Origin: Acidimicrobiia bacterium
Lineage (GTDB): Bacteria; Actinomycetota; Acidimicrobiia; Spongiisociales; ZC4RG35
DNA length: 6,697 bases
Direction: 5' to 3'
Assembly (NCBI GenBank): GCA_029865445.1
Contig: JAOUGY010000207.1
Coordinates: forward strand, 1 to 6,697
Shown: positions 1 to 6,173 of the stretch, piece after piece
Position numbering within the stretch: the stretch's first letter is position 1
How the letters are laid out: every line of letters starts with the position of its first letter
Made by a program: the position numbers and the translations under genes
Notes under the pieces: model-generated
Databases searched by the model: none
The model's input: only the letters and a program-made list of their open reading frames with translations
What the model was told of the DNA's origin: nothing

Positions 1-333
1 ACGTTCGACGAACCCGATCTGGCCGAGCCGCCACCCCGGCCGGCCGCACCCGAAGCGCCACCGATGAGCGCTCGCACCGAGCTCCCGTTCGGGCTCGTCT
101 TGTTTCTCCTGCTGGCCCTGCTCGTCGTGTTGTTCACGGTCCAGAACACTCAGGACGTGGAATTGAATTTCCTCACGTGGGAGGGCAGGTACCCGCTGGC
201 CCTGATCATCATCGGGACGATCCTCATGACGGTGATCCTCGATGAGATCCTGGGCTTGTTCCTGCGACGGCGGCGTCGGCGTCGCGCTGCCGAGCGCGCC
301 GAGCTCAAGAGGCTCCGCGAGCAGAGTCGGTGA
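1..333 (+). CDS. LapA-domain (DUF1049) small membrane protein, 5' end possibly outside window
   Basis: Small inner-membrane protein with two hydrophobic segments. Counting from the ATG at 64, these are about residues 9-26 and 45-67, separated by VQNTQDVELNFL, which fits the QN...V.L.FL signature of the LapA/DUF1049 family. A run of seven arginines (68-74) and a charged helical tail follow, expected on the cytoplasmic side. E. coli LapA works in LPS assembly control; actinobacterial members have no established role, so none is assigned. The frame is open back to base 1, reading a Pro/Ala/Glu-rich stretch with GC-rich third positions, and no clear Shine-Dalgarno precedes the ATG at 64. Actinobacterial relatives often carry a proline-rich N-terminal extension, so the true start may lie upstream; ATG 64 (89 residues) is the alternative. 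D60-E61 inside the second hydrophobic segment is unusual. The stop overlaps the next gene's GTG by 4 bases (GTGA). Confidence 0.8.
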   Translation, partial: TFDEPDLAEPPPRPAAPEAPPMSARTELPFGLVLFLLLALLVVLFTVQNTQDVELNFLTWEGRYPLALIIIGTILMTVILDEILGLFLRRRRRRRAAERAELKRLREQSR

Positions 334-1682
334 GACTCGTCGTCGTAGGGGGAGACGCCGCCGGCATGTCGGCCGCGTCACAGGCGCGGCGTCGGCTCGG
401 TGCCGACCGGCTCGAGATCATCGCGTTCGAACGTTCCAACTGGGTGAGCTACTCGGCATGTGGCGAGCCTTACCACGTGGCCGGATACGTAGACCCCTTG
501 GAACGACTGGTCGCCCGCACACCCGATCAGTTCGCCGAGATGGACATCGCCGTGAAGATCCGCCACGAGGTCACAGAGATCGACCTTGCGGGACGAACCG
601 TGGCCGTCGCCGACCTCGACCAGGGATCCCGGTCGCAAGTTGGCTTCGATCACCTCATGCTGGGCATGGGGGCCACGGCCATCCGTCCCGGAATCGAAGG
701 GATCGACCTGCCGGGGGTGGTCGAACTTCGGACGCTCGACGACGCCCGCCTGCTCCGCTCCGTCGCCGACGGCGGTCCCGGCGCCGCCGTGATCATCGGA
801 GGCGGATACATTGGGCTCGAGGCCGCCGAGGCGTTCAGGTACCGCGGTTGGGAGGTGACGGTCGTCACCTCCGGCCCGTCGATCCTCGAACGAACCATCG
901 ACCCCGACATGGGTCGGACGGTGGTCGATTCCATGTCCGGTATGGGAATCCGTGTCGTGACCGACACGCGCGTGCGGTGCATCAATGGGACCGACCACGT
1001 GGTCAGCGTCGGGTGCGAGGACGGCGAAACCCATCCCGCCGATGTCGTAGTCCTGGGTCTCGGCAGCCGCCCCGAGGCGTCCCTCGCCGAAGCGGCCGGA
1101 ATCCGCCTCGGCGAAACCGGGGCGATCGCCGTCGACGCCAGGCAGCGGACATCCGTTGACGGCGTGTGGGCTGCGGGAGATTGCGCCGAAGCACAGCACC
1201 GCGTGACCGGACGGGCCGTCAACCATCACCTGGGCACGATCGCCAACAAGACGGGAAGAGTGGCTGGAATCAACATCGGAGGTGGAGACGCGGAGTTTCC
1301 GGGAGTCCTCGGTACCTCCATCACCAAGATCTGCGACATCGAGATCGCAGCCACCGGCTTGAGGCTGTCCGACGCGATCGCATTCGGATTCAACGCCGTC
1401 GAAGGCACGGCGCGCGGCACCACGACCGCCGGCTACTGGCCCGCGGCGGCGCCCATCACGATCCGGGCCGTGACCGAACGAGGATCGAGCCGGCTGCTCG
1501 GCGCCCAGATCGTGGGTGGACCGGGCTCCGCCAAGCGGATCGACGTGTTCGCCACGGCCATCTGGACGGGGATGACCGCCGGCGATCTGGCGTGGACCGA
1601 CCTCGCATACGCGCCGCCGTTCTCAGGGGTGTGGGATCTGATCCACATCGCGGCCCGCAAGGCGGACGATGCGGCTCGGTGA
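330..1682 (+). CDS. FAD-dependent pyridine nucleotide-disulfide oxidoreductase, CoA-disulfide reductase-like
   Basis: Cytosolic flavoenzyme of 450 residues, predicted to reduce a disulfide such as CoA disulfide or a related low-molecular-weight thiol with NAD(P)H, or to act as an NADH oxidase. Residues 3-12 (LVVVGGDAAG) form the FAD-binding Rossmann loop. SYSACGEPY (40-48) places a single cysteine, C44, where CoA-disulfide reductases and NADH oxidases have their redox cysteine, rather than the CxxxxC pair of glutathione reductases. GGGYIGLE (157-164) is the NAD(P)-binding loop. WAAGDC (C285 last) is the second FAD contact. The C-terminal dimerisation domain ends in AYAPPFSG, containing the family tyrosine near 427. 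There is no C-terminal rhodanese domain. The GTG at 330 is chosen because it gives the complete glycine-rich loop and a 4-base overlap with the preceding gene. Family assignment is firm; the substrate is not. Confidence 0.93.
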   Translation: MRLVVVGGDAAGMSAASQARRRLGADRLEIIAFERSNWVSYSACGEPYHVAGYVDPLERLVARTPDQFAEMDIAVKIRHEVTEIDLAGRTVAVADLDQGSRSQVGFDHLMLGMGATAIRPGIEGIDLPGVVELRTLDDARLLRSVADGGPGAAVIIGGGYIGLEAAEAFRYRGWEVTVVTSGPSILERTIDPDMGRTVVDSMSGMGIRVVTDTRVRCINGTDHVVSVGCEDGETHPADVVVLGLGSRPEASLAEAAGIRLGETGAIAVDARQRTSVDGVWAAGDCAEAQHRVTGRAVNHHLGTIANKTGRVAGINIGGGDAEFPGVLGTSITKICDIEIAATGLRLSDAIAFGFNAVEGTARGTTTAGYWPAAAPITIRAVTERGSSRLLGAQIVGGPGSAKRIDVFATAIWTGMTAGDLAWTDLAYAPPFSGVWDLIHIAARKADDAAR

Positions 1683-2526
1683 GGCTCTCCTACTCGCAGT
1701 CCTGACGTCGGCGTGTCTCGAGACCGGGGTGGGGCCGGTGGAGGTTCCCCTCGAGGCTCCGGTCACCCCGGTGACAGACCCCTTCGACAGGACGGGGCTC
1801 GAACTGGTCGACGTGATCGTGGTCCGGGCCGACGACGGCGATTCGCTTCGAGTGTTGCTCGAGGGGACCGAGGAACGGGTCCGTTTGCTGGGCATCAACG
1901 CCCCCGAGAAGGACGAATGCCTCGGGGATGAGTCCAGGCAGAACCTCGACGCGATGGTGTCCGGCGATGTCGTACTGGGGCTGGAACCGGACTCGAGAGA
2001 CCAGTTCGGCCGGTTGCTCGCCCACGTCTTCGTCGACGACCTGTACGTCAACGAAGCGCAGGTCTCCGACGGGTTGGCGATTGTCCTGTCGGATGCAAAC
2101 ACCGCACAGGATCGGCTCGTCGCCGCTCAGGAGCGGGCCGAGAGGTCGGCGACTGGACTGTGGTCTGCCGAGGCCTGCGGCGGCGGGGACCTCGTCGACG
2201 GAGTCGAGATCGTCCGCATCGAAGCCAATCCGCAGGGACCCGACGAGGAGGCAATGGACCGGGAACTCGTCGAAATCGCCAACCGGGGTACGGATGCTGT
2301 CGACCTGAGTGGGTTCGTGCTGCGGGACGAATCCACGGCGAATCGGTTCGTGTTCCCGACGGGATCGGTGGTCCCGGCAGGCGAGACGATCACCGTGGCC
2401 AGCGGCTGCGACCCCACCGCCGCCGATTTCGCCTGGTGTGCGGATGACCCCGTTTGGAACAATGGCGGCGATTCGGCCCTACTCCTCGACCCGGCAGGCC
2501 GGGTTGTCGACCATCTCGGGTACTGA
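1669..2526 (+). CDS. Predicted exported nuclease-like protein: SNase-like domain fused to lamin-tail domain
   Basis: A 285-residue protein with a short hydrophobic N-terminus ending LLLAVLTSAC, which fits a permissive lipoprotein signal with C16 as the lipidated residue, although threonine at -3 is not typical. Residues 45-166 form a thermonuclease-like domain. Compared with staphylococcal nuclease, D21 corresponds to D58 (DDGDS), R35 to R72, E43 to E80 and R87 to R115 (FGR), whereas D40 and T41 are replaced by N77 and A78. C84 and C170 could form a disulfide across the domain. Residues 175-285 form a lamin-tail immunoglobulin-like domain with C247, C257 and the VWNNGGDSALLL signature. Likely acts outside the cell on nucleic acid or as a binding module; activity is uncertain because one metal ligand is changed. 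The ATG at 1669 overlaps the preceding gene by 14 bases and supplies the signal sequence. Confidence 0.88.
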   Translation: MRLGEALLLAVLTSACLETGVGPVEVPLEAPVTPVTDPFDRTGLELVDVIVVRADDGDSLRVLLEGTEERVRLLGINAPEKDECLGDESRQNLDAMVSGDVVLGLEPDSRDQFGRLLAHVFVDDLYVNEAQVSDGLAIVLSDANTAQDRLVAAQERAERSATGLWSAEACGGGDLVDGVEIVRIEANPQGPDEEAMDRELVEIANRGTDAVDLSGFVLRDESTANRFVFPTGSVVPAGETITVASGCDPTAADFAWCADDPVWNNGGDSALLLDPAGRVVDHLGY

Positions 2527-3767
2527 TGTCGAGGTCGACGACCAATCTGGTGTTGGCGCGATTCATCTCACGCTCGGGTGGAGAAGCAGCCTTCTTTGTG
2601 GGTATCTGGGGCAAGGCCGCCTTCGAGTTCGAAGCGAACGCACCTCAGCTCGCCGTATTGATGGGTGCGCTTGCCGTGGCATCGCTCATCGGGTCAACGC
2701 TTTCGGGGCTGGCAATCGACCGGCTCGGACCGAAGCGCGTCCTGATCGTCGGAGAGATCGCGTTCGTCCCGGTGGCGTTGAGCGCGCTGCTCGCCACCGA
2801 CATGAGGTCGCTTTCGGTGGTGGCGGGATTCATCGGGTTGGTTGGAGCGCCCGTCTACACGGCGATTGCATCGTTTCCTCCGTTCCTCGCATCGGATGTC
2901 AACCGGCTCACGAAGATCAACGCCCACGTCGAGACCGCGGGGATGGCAGCACTCGTCGCCGGAACGGCCATCGGCGCGGCCATCGCCGAGTGGGGTGACC
3001 TGGATTGGATCTTCGTATTCGACGCGGCAACTTCGGTGGTGGGCGCCATGCTGGTGCTGCCGATGACGCTGCGGCGAGTCGAGTCCACCTCGGGCGAACA
3101 TGGGGCGTTCGCCGAGTCGTTGCGTGGCTTTTCGATCGTCTACCGGCACAACCGACTGCGCTTCTACGTCCTGGCGGGAACCGCGGTCTGGATCCTGTTC
3201 GGCATGTTCGGCGCTCTCGAACCGCTCTTCTACCGAGACGTTCTCGATGCGACGCCGTCGACCATCGGATGGGTCAACGCGATTCTCGGCGTCGGGCTGA
3301 TCCTGGGGACGACGGCCGCCTCGCGACTCTCTGAGCCATGGCGGACCGCTCGATTCCTCACGTGGCTTGTATCCGGCATCGGAGTGGCGGCGGTCATCTA
3401 TGTCGCCACCGATTCCCTCGCGGTCGTCACGGCCGGAGGCTTCCTGTGGGGGCTGTTGATCGGAGTTCTCGCCCCGCTCCTGCGCACACTGATCCATGTG
3501 AACACGCCGGAGGGGGCGGTGGGCCGGGTGATGGGCGCCAACCAGGTCCATGCCGACGGCGCCAAGCTGGCACTTCTGGGAGTCGCCCCCATTCTCGCAA
3601 ACCGGTTCGGCGTTCAGGAAACCCTGGTCGCGTGCGGCGTGGTCCTCATGGCTGCGGCGGCGGCGTTCGTCCCTCATGCTCGGGCGTTGGACAGAACCCG
3701 CACGGTTCCAGTGCCGCCCGTCGGGGCTTCGAAGGTTTCGGATGAACCGTTGTCGCCGAATCCATGA
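2526..3767 (+). CDS. MFS transporter, DHA3/EntS-like exporter
   Basis: Integral membrane protein of 413 residues with about 12 hydrophobic segments in two halves (roughly 15-180 and 213-390) joined by a charged loop at 181-212. The loop after helix 2 carries MFS motif A (GLAIDRLGPKR, residues 61-71). The pattern GRVMGANQV near 330-340 is typical of MFS_3/DHA3 drug- and siderophore-type exporters, so proton-driven efflux of a small molecule is likely; the substrate is unknown. The frame stays open upstream to an ATG at 2454, but that would overlap the nuclease gene by 73 bases and add an arginine/proline-rich stretch characteristic of out-of-frame reading. ATG 2526 gives a normal MFS N-terminus and a one-base overlap (TGATG) with the upstream stop, suggesting translational coupling. 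The tail after residue 390 is hydrophilic. Confidence 0.92.
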   Translation: MSRSTTNLVLARFISRSGGEAAFFVGIWGKAAFEFEANAPQLAVLMGALAVASLIGSTLSGLAIDRLGPKRVLIVGEIAFVPVALSALLATDMRSLSVVAGFIGLVGAPVYTAIASFPPFLASDVNRLTKINAHVETAGMAALVAGTAIGAAIAEWGDLDWIFVFDAATSVVGAMLVLPMTLRRVESTSGEHGAFAESLRGFSIVYRHNRLRFYVLAGTAVWILFGMFGALEPLFYRDVLDATPSTIGWVNAILGVGLILGTTAASRLSEPWRTARFLTWLVSGIGVAAVIYVATDSLAVVTAGGFLWGLLIGVLAPLLRTLIHVNTPEGAVGRVMGANQVHADGAKLALLGVAPILANRFGVQETLVACGVVLMAAAAAFVPHARALDRTRTVPVPPVGASKVSDEPLSPNP

Positions 3768-3787
3768 GGAACTCCCACCGCTATCTC

Positions 3788-3803
3788 CGGGTCACTACCA
3801 TCG
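3788..3803 (+). promoter_or_regulatory. Promoter-like element upstream of the LEA-like gene
   Basis: The 63-base gap between the MFS stop and the next GTG contains CGGGTCACTACCATCG, with TACCAT (3796-3801) as a possible -10 hexamer. A start of transcription about 7 bases later would give a leader of about 23 bases containing the Shine-Dalgarno. A very similar element lies upstream of the aminotransferase gene (4929-4945). No convincing -35 box is visible. This is inference from position and resemblance. Confidence 0.4.
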
Positions 3804-3821
3804 GTATCCGACTCACAGATT

Positions 3822-3828
3822 GGAGAAG
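3822..3828 (+). promoter_or_regulatory. Shine-Dalgarno deciding the GTG start at 3831
   Basis: GGAGAAG, with its GGAG core five bases before GTG 3831. This is the clearest ribosome binding site in the window and supports the GTG as start of the repeat protein. Confidence 0.75.
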
Positions 3829-3830
3829 AC

Positions 3831-4268
3831 GTGGGACTTGGTGACACCCTCAAGCGCCTGTTCGGAAAGGCCAAGGAAGAGGCCGCGGAGCTTGGCGACA
3901 AGGCCGGGACCATGGTCGACAAGGTCAAGGAAGAAGCCGGCGAGGCCTGGGACAAGGTCGAGGGCAAGGCCGGCGATGTGATGGAAACGGTCAAAGACAA
4001 GACCGGTGACGCCGTCGACGCTGCCAAAGAAGCAGCCGACAAGACCAAGGACGCCGCCGGCGAAGCCTGGGACAAGGTCGAGGACAAGATCGACGACATC
4101 CGGGGTGGCGCCAAGGATGCCGCCGGAGATGCCGCCGACGCAGCCAAAGACACGGCCGGAGACGCGGCCGATACCGCCAAGGACACCGCCGGAGAGGCCG
4201 CCGACGCAGCCAAAGACACGGCCGGAGACGCCGCCGACGCAGCCAAAGACGCCGCCGACGGCTCCTGA
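3831..4268 (+). CDS. LEA-like hydrophilic 11-mer repeat protein
   Basis: A 145-residue protein rich in Ala, Asp, Glu, Lys and Gly, with no cysteine and no membrane segment. It resembles group 3 late-embryogenesis-abundant proteins and other 11-mer helical proteins that are unfolded in solution and become amphipathic helices on drying or on lipid surfaces. The N-terminus MGLGDTLKRLFGKAKEEA could itself form an amphipathic, membrane-touching helix. GEAWDKVE occurs at 37-44 and again at 77-84, an internal repeat 40 residues apart containing the only two tryptophans. Residues 97-140 are four consecutive 11-mers of the type TAGDAADAAKD. A stress or desiccation protective role, or an envelope-associated filler, is inferred from composition only. 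The GTG start is supported by a good Shine-Dalgarno, and the gene has its own promoter-like element, so it is probably expressed separately from the MFS operon. Confidence 0.85.
   Translation: MGLGDTLKRLFGKAKEEAAELGDKAGTMVDKVKEEAGEAWDKVEGKAGDVMETVKDKTGDAVDAAKEAADKTKDAAGEAWDKVEDKIDDIRGGAKDAAGDAADAAKDTAGDAADTAKDTAGEAADAAKDTAGDAADAAKDAADGS
4119..4250 (+). repeat. Four tandem 33-bp coding repeats
   Basis: Four in-frame 33-base units encode AAGDAADAAKD, TAGDAADTAKD, TAGEAADAAKD and TAGDAADAAKD. Units 3 and 4 differ at two bases out of 33, unit 1 is close to both, and unit 2 is the most diverged. The nucleotide identity exceeds what the protein repeat requires, which points to recent unit duplication and possible copy-number variation among strains. 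Confidence 0.85.
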
Positions 4269-4277
4269 GCCCACTCG

Positions 4278-4283
4278 TAGCGT
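4278..4283 (+). promoter_or_regulatory. Possible -10 element (TAGCGT) before the unknown 200-residue gene
   Basis: TAGCGT fits the TANNNT form common in actinobacterial -10 boxes and sits 33 bases before the GTG at 4317. A start near 4290 would give a leader made almost entirely of the hairpin arms. No -35 box is recognised. This is weak, positional evidence only. Confidence 0.2.
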
Positions 4284-4285
4284 GC

Positions 4286-4316
4286 AGGAAACGGGTGGCC
4301 GGGCCACCCATTTCCT
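4286..4316 (+). terminator. Strong imperfect hairpin between the repeat gene and the unknown gene
   Basis: AGGAAA pairs with TTTCCT and GGGTGGC pairs with GCCACCC, separated by one C/A mismatch and closed by a three-base loop, giving 13 paired positions. It starts 17 bases after the repeat gene's stop and ends on the base before the next GTG. There is no T-run on the + strand, so it is not a classical intrinsic terminator; it could be a U-less terminator, an mRNA 3' stabiliser or a translation-blocking leader structure. Confidence 0.5.
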
Positions 4317-4919
4317 GTGACGACCCATCGCCTGGCGATCGCCTGGCGCGAACCGCGTCGGGTGATCGCCGAAATCCTCTCCGAGCTGACGCCCGGGTCG
4401 CATCGTGATCTCGGGGAGCTGATCGTCACCCATAGGGCCGACACCCCCGAGGCCCTGTGGCTCGCCGAGCAACTCCGACATTCGGCTCCTGCGACGATCG
4501 CCACGCTGGCCGCCGACATGGACTGGGTCGACCGACTCGCCCTGGAACTGACCGGGTATGACCGCCTGGCTGTGGTGTCGCATGGTCCCGGCACCCGGGC
4601 TGTCGTCGCCTCGGTGGTGGCAATGCAATCGGAGCCTCCGATCATCGTGGCACCCAACGCCGTGGTGGCGAGAGGGCTCGGCGACCTTGAGGTAGACATC
4701 GAGATCGACGATCCCGGCGCCGCACCGGCCTGTCTCGTTCCCGCGGCCGCCACCTCGCGCGATGCCGTGTGGACGTCTCCTGCGGGCGCCGCGGTGCTGG
4801 AGGCCGGGAACCCGCGACCGATGACGGTTGCCGATCCGATCACCGCCCTGGGGTCGTGGGCCGCGGACCGGTATCGCCCGCCGGGGTGGGTGGTCCGCTG
4901 CCCGAACCGCGCGTTCTGA
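4317..4919 (+). CDS. Unrecognised 200-residue protein, possible eIF2B/MtnA-like fold
   Basis: I do not recognise this protein. GC-rich third positions and balanced composition support real coding. The first 80 residues look helical; residues 83-178 look alternating beta/alpha, with hydrophobic strands RLAVVSHGPGTRAVV (83-97) and PPIIVAPNAVV (107-117), then ACLVPAAATSRDAVWTSPAG (138-157) and PMTVADPITALG (168-179). This order of a helical N-terminus, a His-containing loop, then a strand near a putative ligand site and a final V-x-DP element weakly recalls eIF2B-related sugar-phosphate isomerases, but the protein is shorter and key MtnA motifs are not evident. It is probably cytosolic. There is an in-frame TAG at 4278 and no start codon between it and 4317, so GTG 4317 is the earliest possible start; it has no Shine-Dalgarno and lies directly behind a hairpin. 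GTG 4362 is an alternative. Confidence 0.72.
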   Translation: MTTHRLAIAWREPRRVIAEILSELTPGSHRDLGELIVTHRADTPEALWLAEQLRHSAPATIATLAADMDWVDRLALELTGYDRLAVVSHGPGTRAVVASVVAMQSEPPIIVAPNAVVARGLGDLEVDIEIDDPGAAPACLVPAAATSRDAVWTSPAGAAVLEAGNPRPMTVADPITALGSWAADRYRPPGWVVRCPNRAF

Positions 4920-4928
4920 GGCCACTCA

Positions 4929-4945
4929 CGGGTCCACTATCGTCG
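4929..4945 (+). promoter_or_regulatory. Promoter-like element upstream of the aminotransferase gene
   Basis: CGGGTCCACTATCGTCG, with TATCGT (4938-4943) as a possible -10 box, lies 27 bases before the ATG. It matches the element at 3788-3803 apart from one inserted C and the hexamer interior. TTCTGA at 4914-4919, overlapping the preceding stop, is a poor -35 candidate. Predicted leader is about 21 bases. Confidence 0.4.
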
Positions 4946-4953
4946 CCCCATCC

Positions 4954-4965
4954 AAGGACAAGGAC
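4954..4965 (+). promoter_or_regulatory. Doubled Shine-Dalgarno before the aminotransferase
   Basis: The direct repeat AAGGACAAGGAC presents two AAGGA cores; the second (4960-4964) is six bases from ATG 4971, an ideal spacing. It supports that start. Confidence 0.6.
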
Positions 4966-4970
4966 GACCC

Positions 4971-6161
4971 ATGTCACGAGTCTCCCGACGGGTGGGCGCC
5001 ATCGAAGAGTCGGCCACGATGGCAATCAGCAACCGCGCGCGCGAGTTGACGGCATCCGGCCGCGACGTCGTTTCGTACGGCGCCGGCGAACCGGACTTCC
5101 CCACACCAGATCACATCGTGGAGGCGGCCGTCGAGGCGTGCCGGGATCCCAAGAACCACAAGTACACGGCCAACGCCGGCCTCGCCGAGTTGCGGGAAGC
5201 CGTCGCCGACGTGACACGCCGGGACTCGGGTGTGGCCGTACCGGCGTCGCAGGTCCTCATCACGAATGGCGGCAAACAGGCCGTATATCAGTCGTTTGCG
5301 GCAATCGTCGACGATGGCGACGAGGTGCTGATACCGGCTCCGTACTGGGTCACCTACCCCGAGGCCATCAGGCTGGCGGGTGGCGTGCCGGTGACGGTTT
5401 CCACGGGCTCCGAGTCCGGCTTCAAGGTCACGGTCGACCAACTCGAAGCAGCCCGCACCGACCGAACCAAACTCCTCGTTTTCGTCTCACCCTCGAACCC
5501 CACCGGGGCCGTTTACACCCCTGAAGAGACCGCGGAAATCGGCCGATGGGCGGGCGCACACGGCATATGGGTACTGACAGACGAGATCTACCAACACCTC
5601 GTGTACGGAGCCACCCCCTTCACATCGATCGTCTCCGCGGCGCCCGAGTTGGAAGACCGATGGATCATGGTCAACGGCGTCGCCAAGACCTTCGCCATGA
5701 CGGGTTGGAGGGTCGGGTGGATGATCGGGGCACCCGACGTCATCAAGGCTGCCGGAAACCTCCAATCTCATGCCACCTCGAACGTGGCCAACGTCAGTCA
5801 GCGGGCTGCGCTGGCGGCGGTCACCGGGCCGATGGAGCCGGTTGAGACAATGCGCACTGCGTTCGACCGGCGCCGCGAGCTCATGCACTCGATGCTGGAC
5901 GCCATACCCGGCGTCACCTGCGTGGAACCGACCGGGGCCTTCTACTGCTTCCCGGATTTCCGCGAGCGTCTGGGAACCGAGATCGCCGGTCGACGGATCG
6001 AAACCTCGCTCGACCTGTGCGCACTGATCCTCGATGAGGCCGACGCCGCCGCGGTCCCCGGCGAGGCATTTGGAGCCCCCGGATACGCCCGCTTCAGCTA
6101 CGCCCTCGGTGACGCCGATTTGGTGCGCGGCCTCGAAAGAGTCCAAGATCTCCTCAGCTGA
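4971..6161 (+). CDS. aspC: Class I PLP-dependent aminotransferase, aspartate aminotransferase type
   Basis: Cytosolic enzyme of 396 residues expected to interconvert aspartate and 2-oxoglutarate with oxaloacetate and glutamate, linking the TCA cycle to amino-acid synthesis. Visible family residues are K102 in TNGGKQA, the lysine linked to dicarboxylate substrate recognition in the bacterial I-gamma (Thermus-type) group; N176 in SPSNPTG; D204 and Y207 in TDEIY, which contact PLP; K239 in GVAKTFAMTGWRVGW, the Schiff-base lysine; and R374 in ARFSYALG, which binds the substrate alpha-carboxylate. The length is normal for the family. The N-terminus SRVSRRVGAIEESATMA aligns with actinobacterial homologues from residue 2, and the Shine-Dalgarno is well placed, so the start is secure. 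Some members of this group also use prephenate, which cannot be decided here. The next gene starts 12 bases after the stop, suggesting co-transcription. Confidence 0.95.
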   Translation: MSRVSRRVGAIEESATMAISNRARELTASGRDVVSYGAGEPDFPTPDHIVEAAVEACRDPKNHKYTANAGLAELREAVADVTRRDSGVAVPASQVLITNGGKQAVYQSFAAIVDDGDEVLIPAPYWVTYPEAIRLAGGVPVTVSTGSESGFKVTVDQLEAARTDRTKLLVFVSPSNPTGAVYTPEETAEIGRWAGAHGIWVLTDEIYQHLVYGATPFTSIVSAAPELEDRWIMVNGVAKTFAMTGWRVGWMIGAPDVIKAAGNLQSHATSNVANVSQRAALAAVTGPMEPVETMRTAFDRRRELMHSMLDAIPGVTCVEPTGAFYCFPDFRERLGTEIAGRRIETSLDLCALILDEADAAAVPGEAFGAPGYARFSYALGDADLVRGLERVQDLLS

Positions 6162-6173
6162 GGGGGCGGGTTC

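Noticed and set aside
851..872. Perfect inverted repeat GGAGGTGAC / GTCACCTCC with a four-base loop
   Set aside because: It sits within the NAD-binding domain code (WEVTVVTS) of the oxidoreductase. One 9-bp inverted repeat is expected by chance in a GC-rich window of this size, and nothing suggests regulation.
1762..1775. Palindrome GTCACC-CC-GGTGAC near the nuclease gene start
   Set aside because: Short, within coding sequence for a proline/valine linker, and the loop is too small for a stable hairpin; an operator cannot be argued from one copy.
2454..2525. Upstream ATG extension of the MFS gene
   Set aside because: It lies inside the lamin-tail coding region and encodes an Arg/Pro-rich stretch unlike any MFS N-terminus; ATG 2526 fits the TGATG junction.
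2694..3677. Minus-strand open frame of about 327 codons opposite the MFS gene
   Set aside because: Highly charged Arg/Glu/Asp/Gly-rich shadow of hydrophobic codons on the + strand; the MFS reading is unambiguous.
3768..3830. Intrinsic terminator after the MFS gene
   Set aside because: No stable stem followed by a T-run is visible in the gap; only the promoter-like element and Shine-Dalgarno are supported.
4119..4250. CRISPR-like or iteron-like array
   Set aside because: Units are contiguous 33-mers with no spacers, in frame and encoding a clear 11-residue protein motif, so it is a coding repeat.
3674..4925. Two long minus-strand open frames (about 370 and 389 codons) opposite the repeat gene and the unknown gene
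   Set aside because: Their sequence over the repeat tract is a monotonous reverse reading of GCC/GAC codons, they cross real gene boundaries and they match no family. GC-rich DNA with periodic codons suppresses stops in antisense frames.
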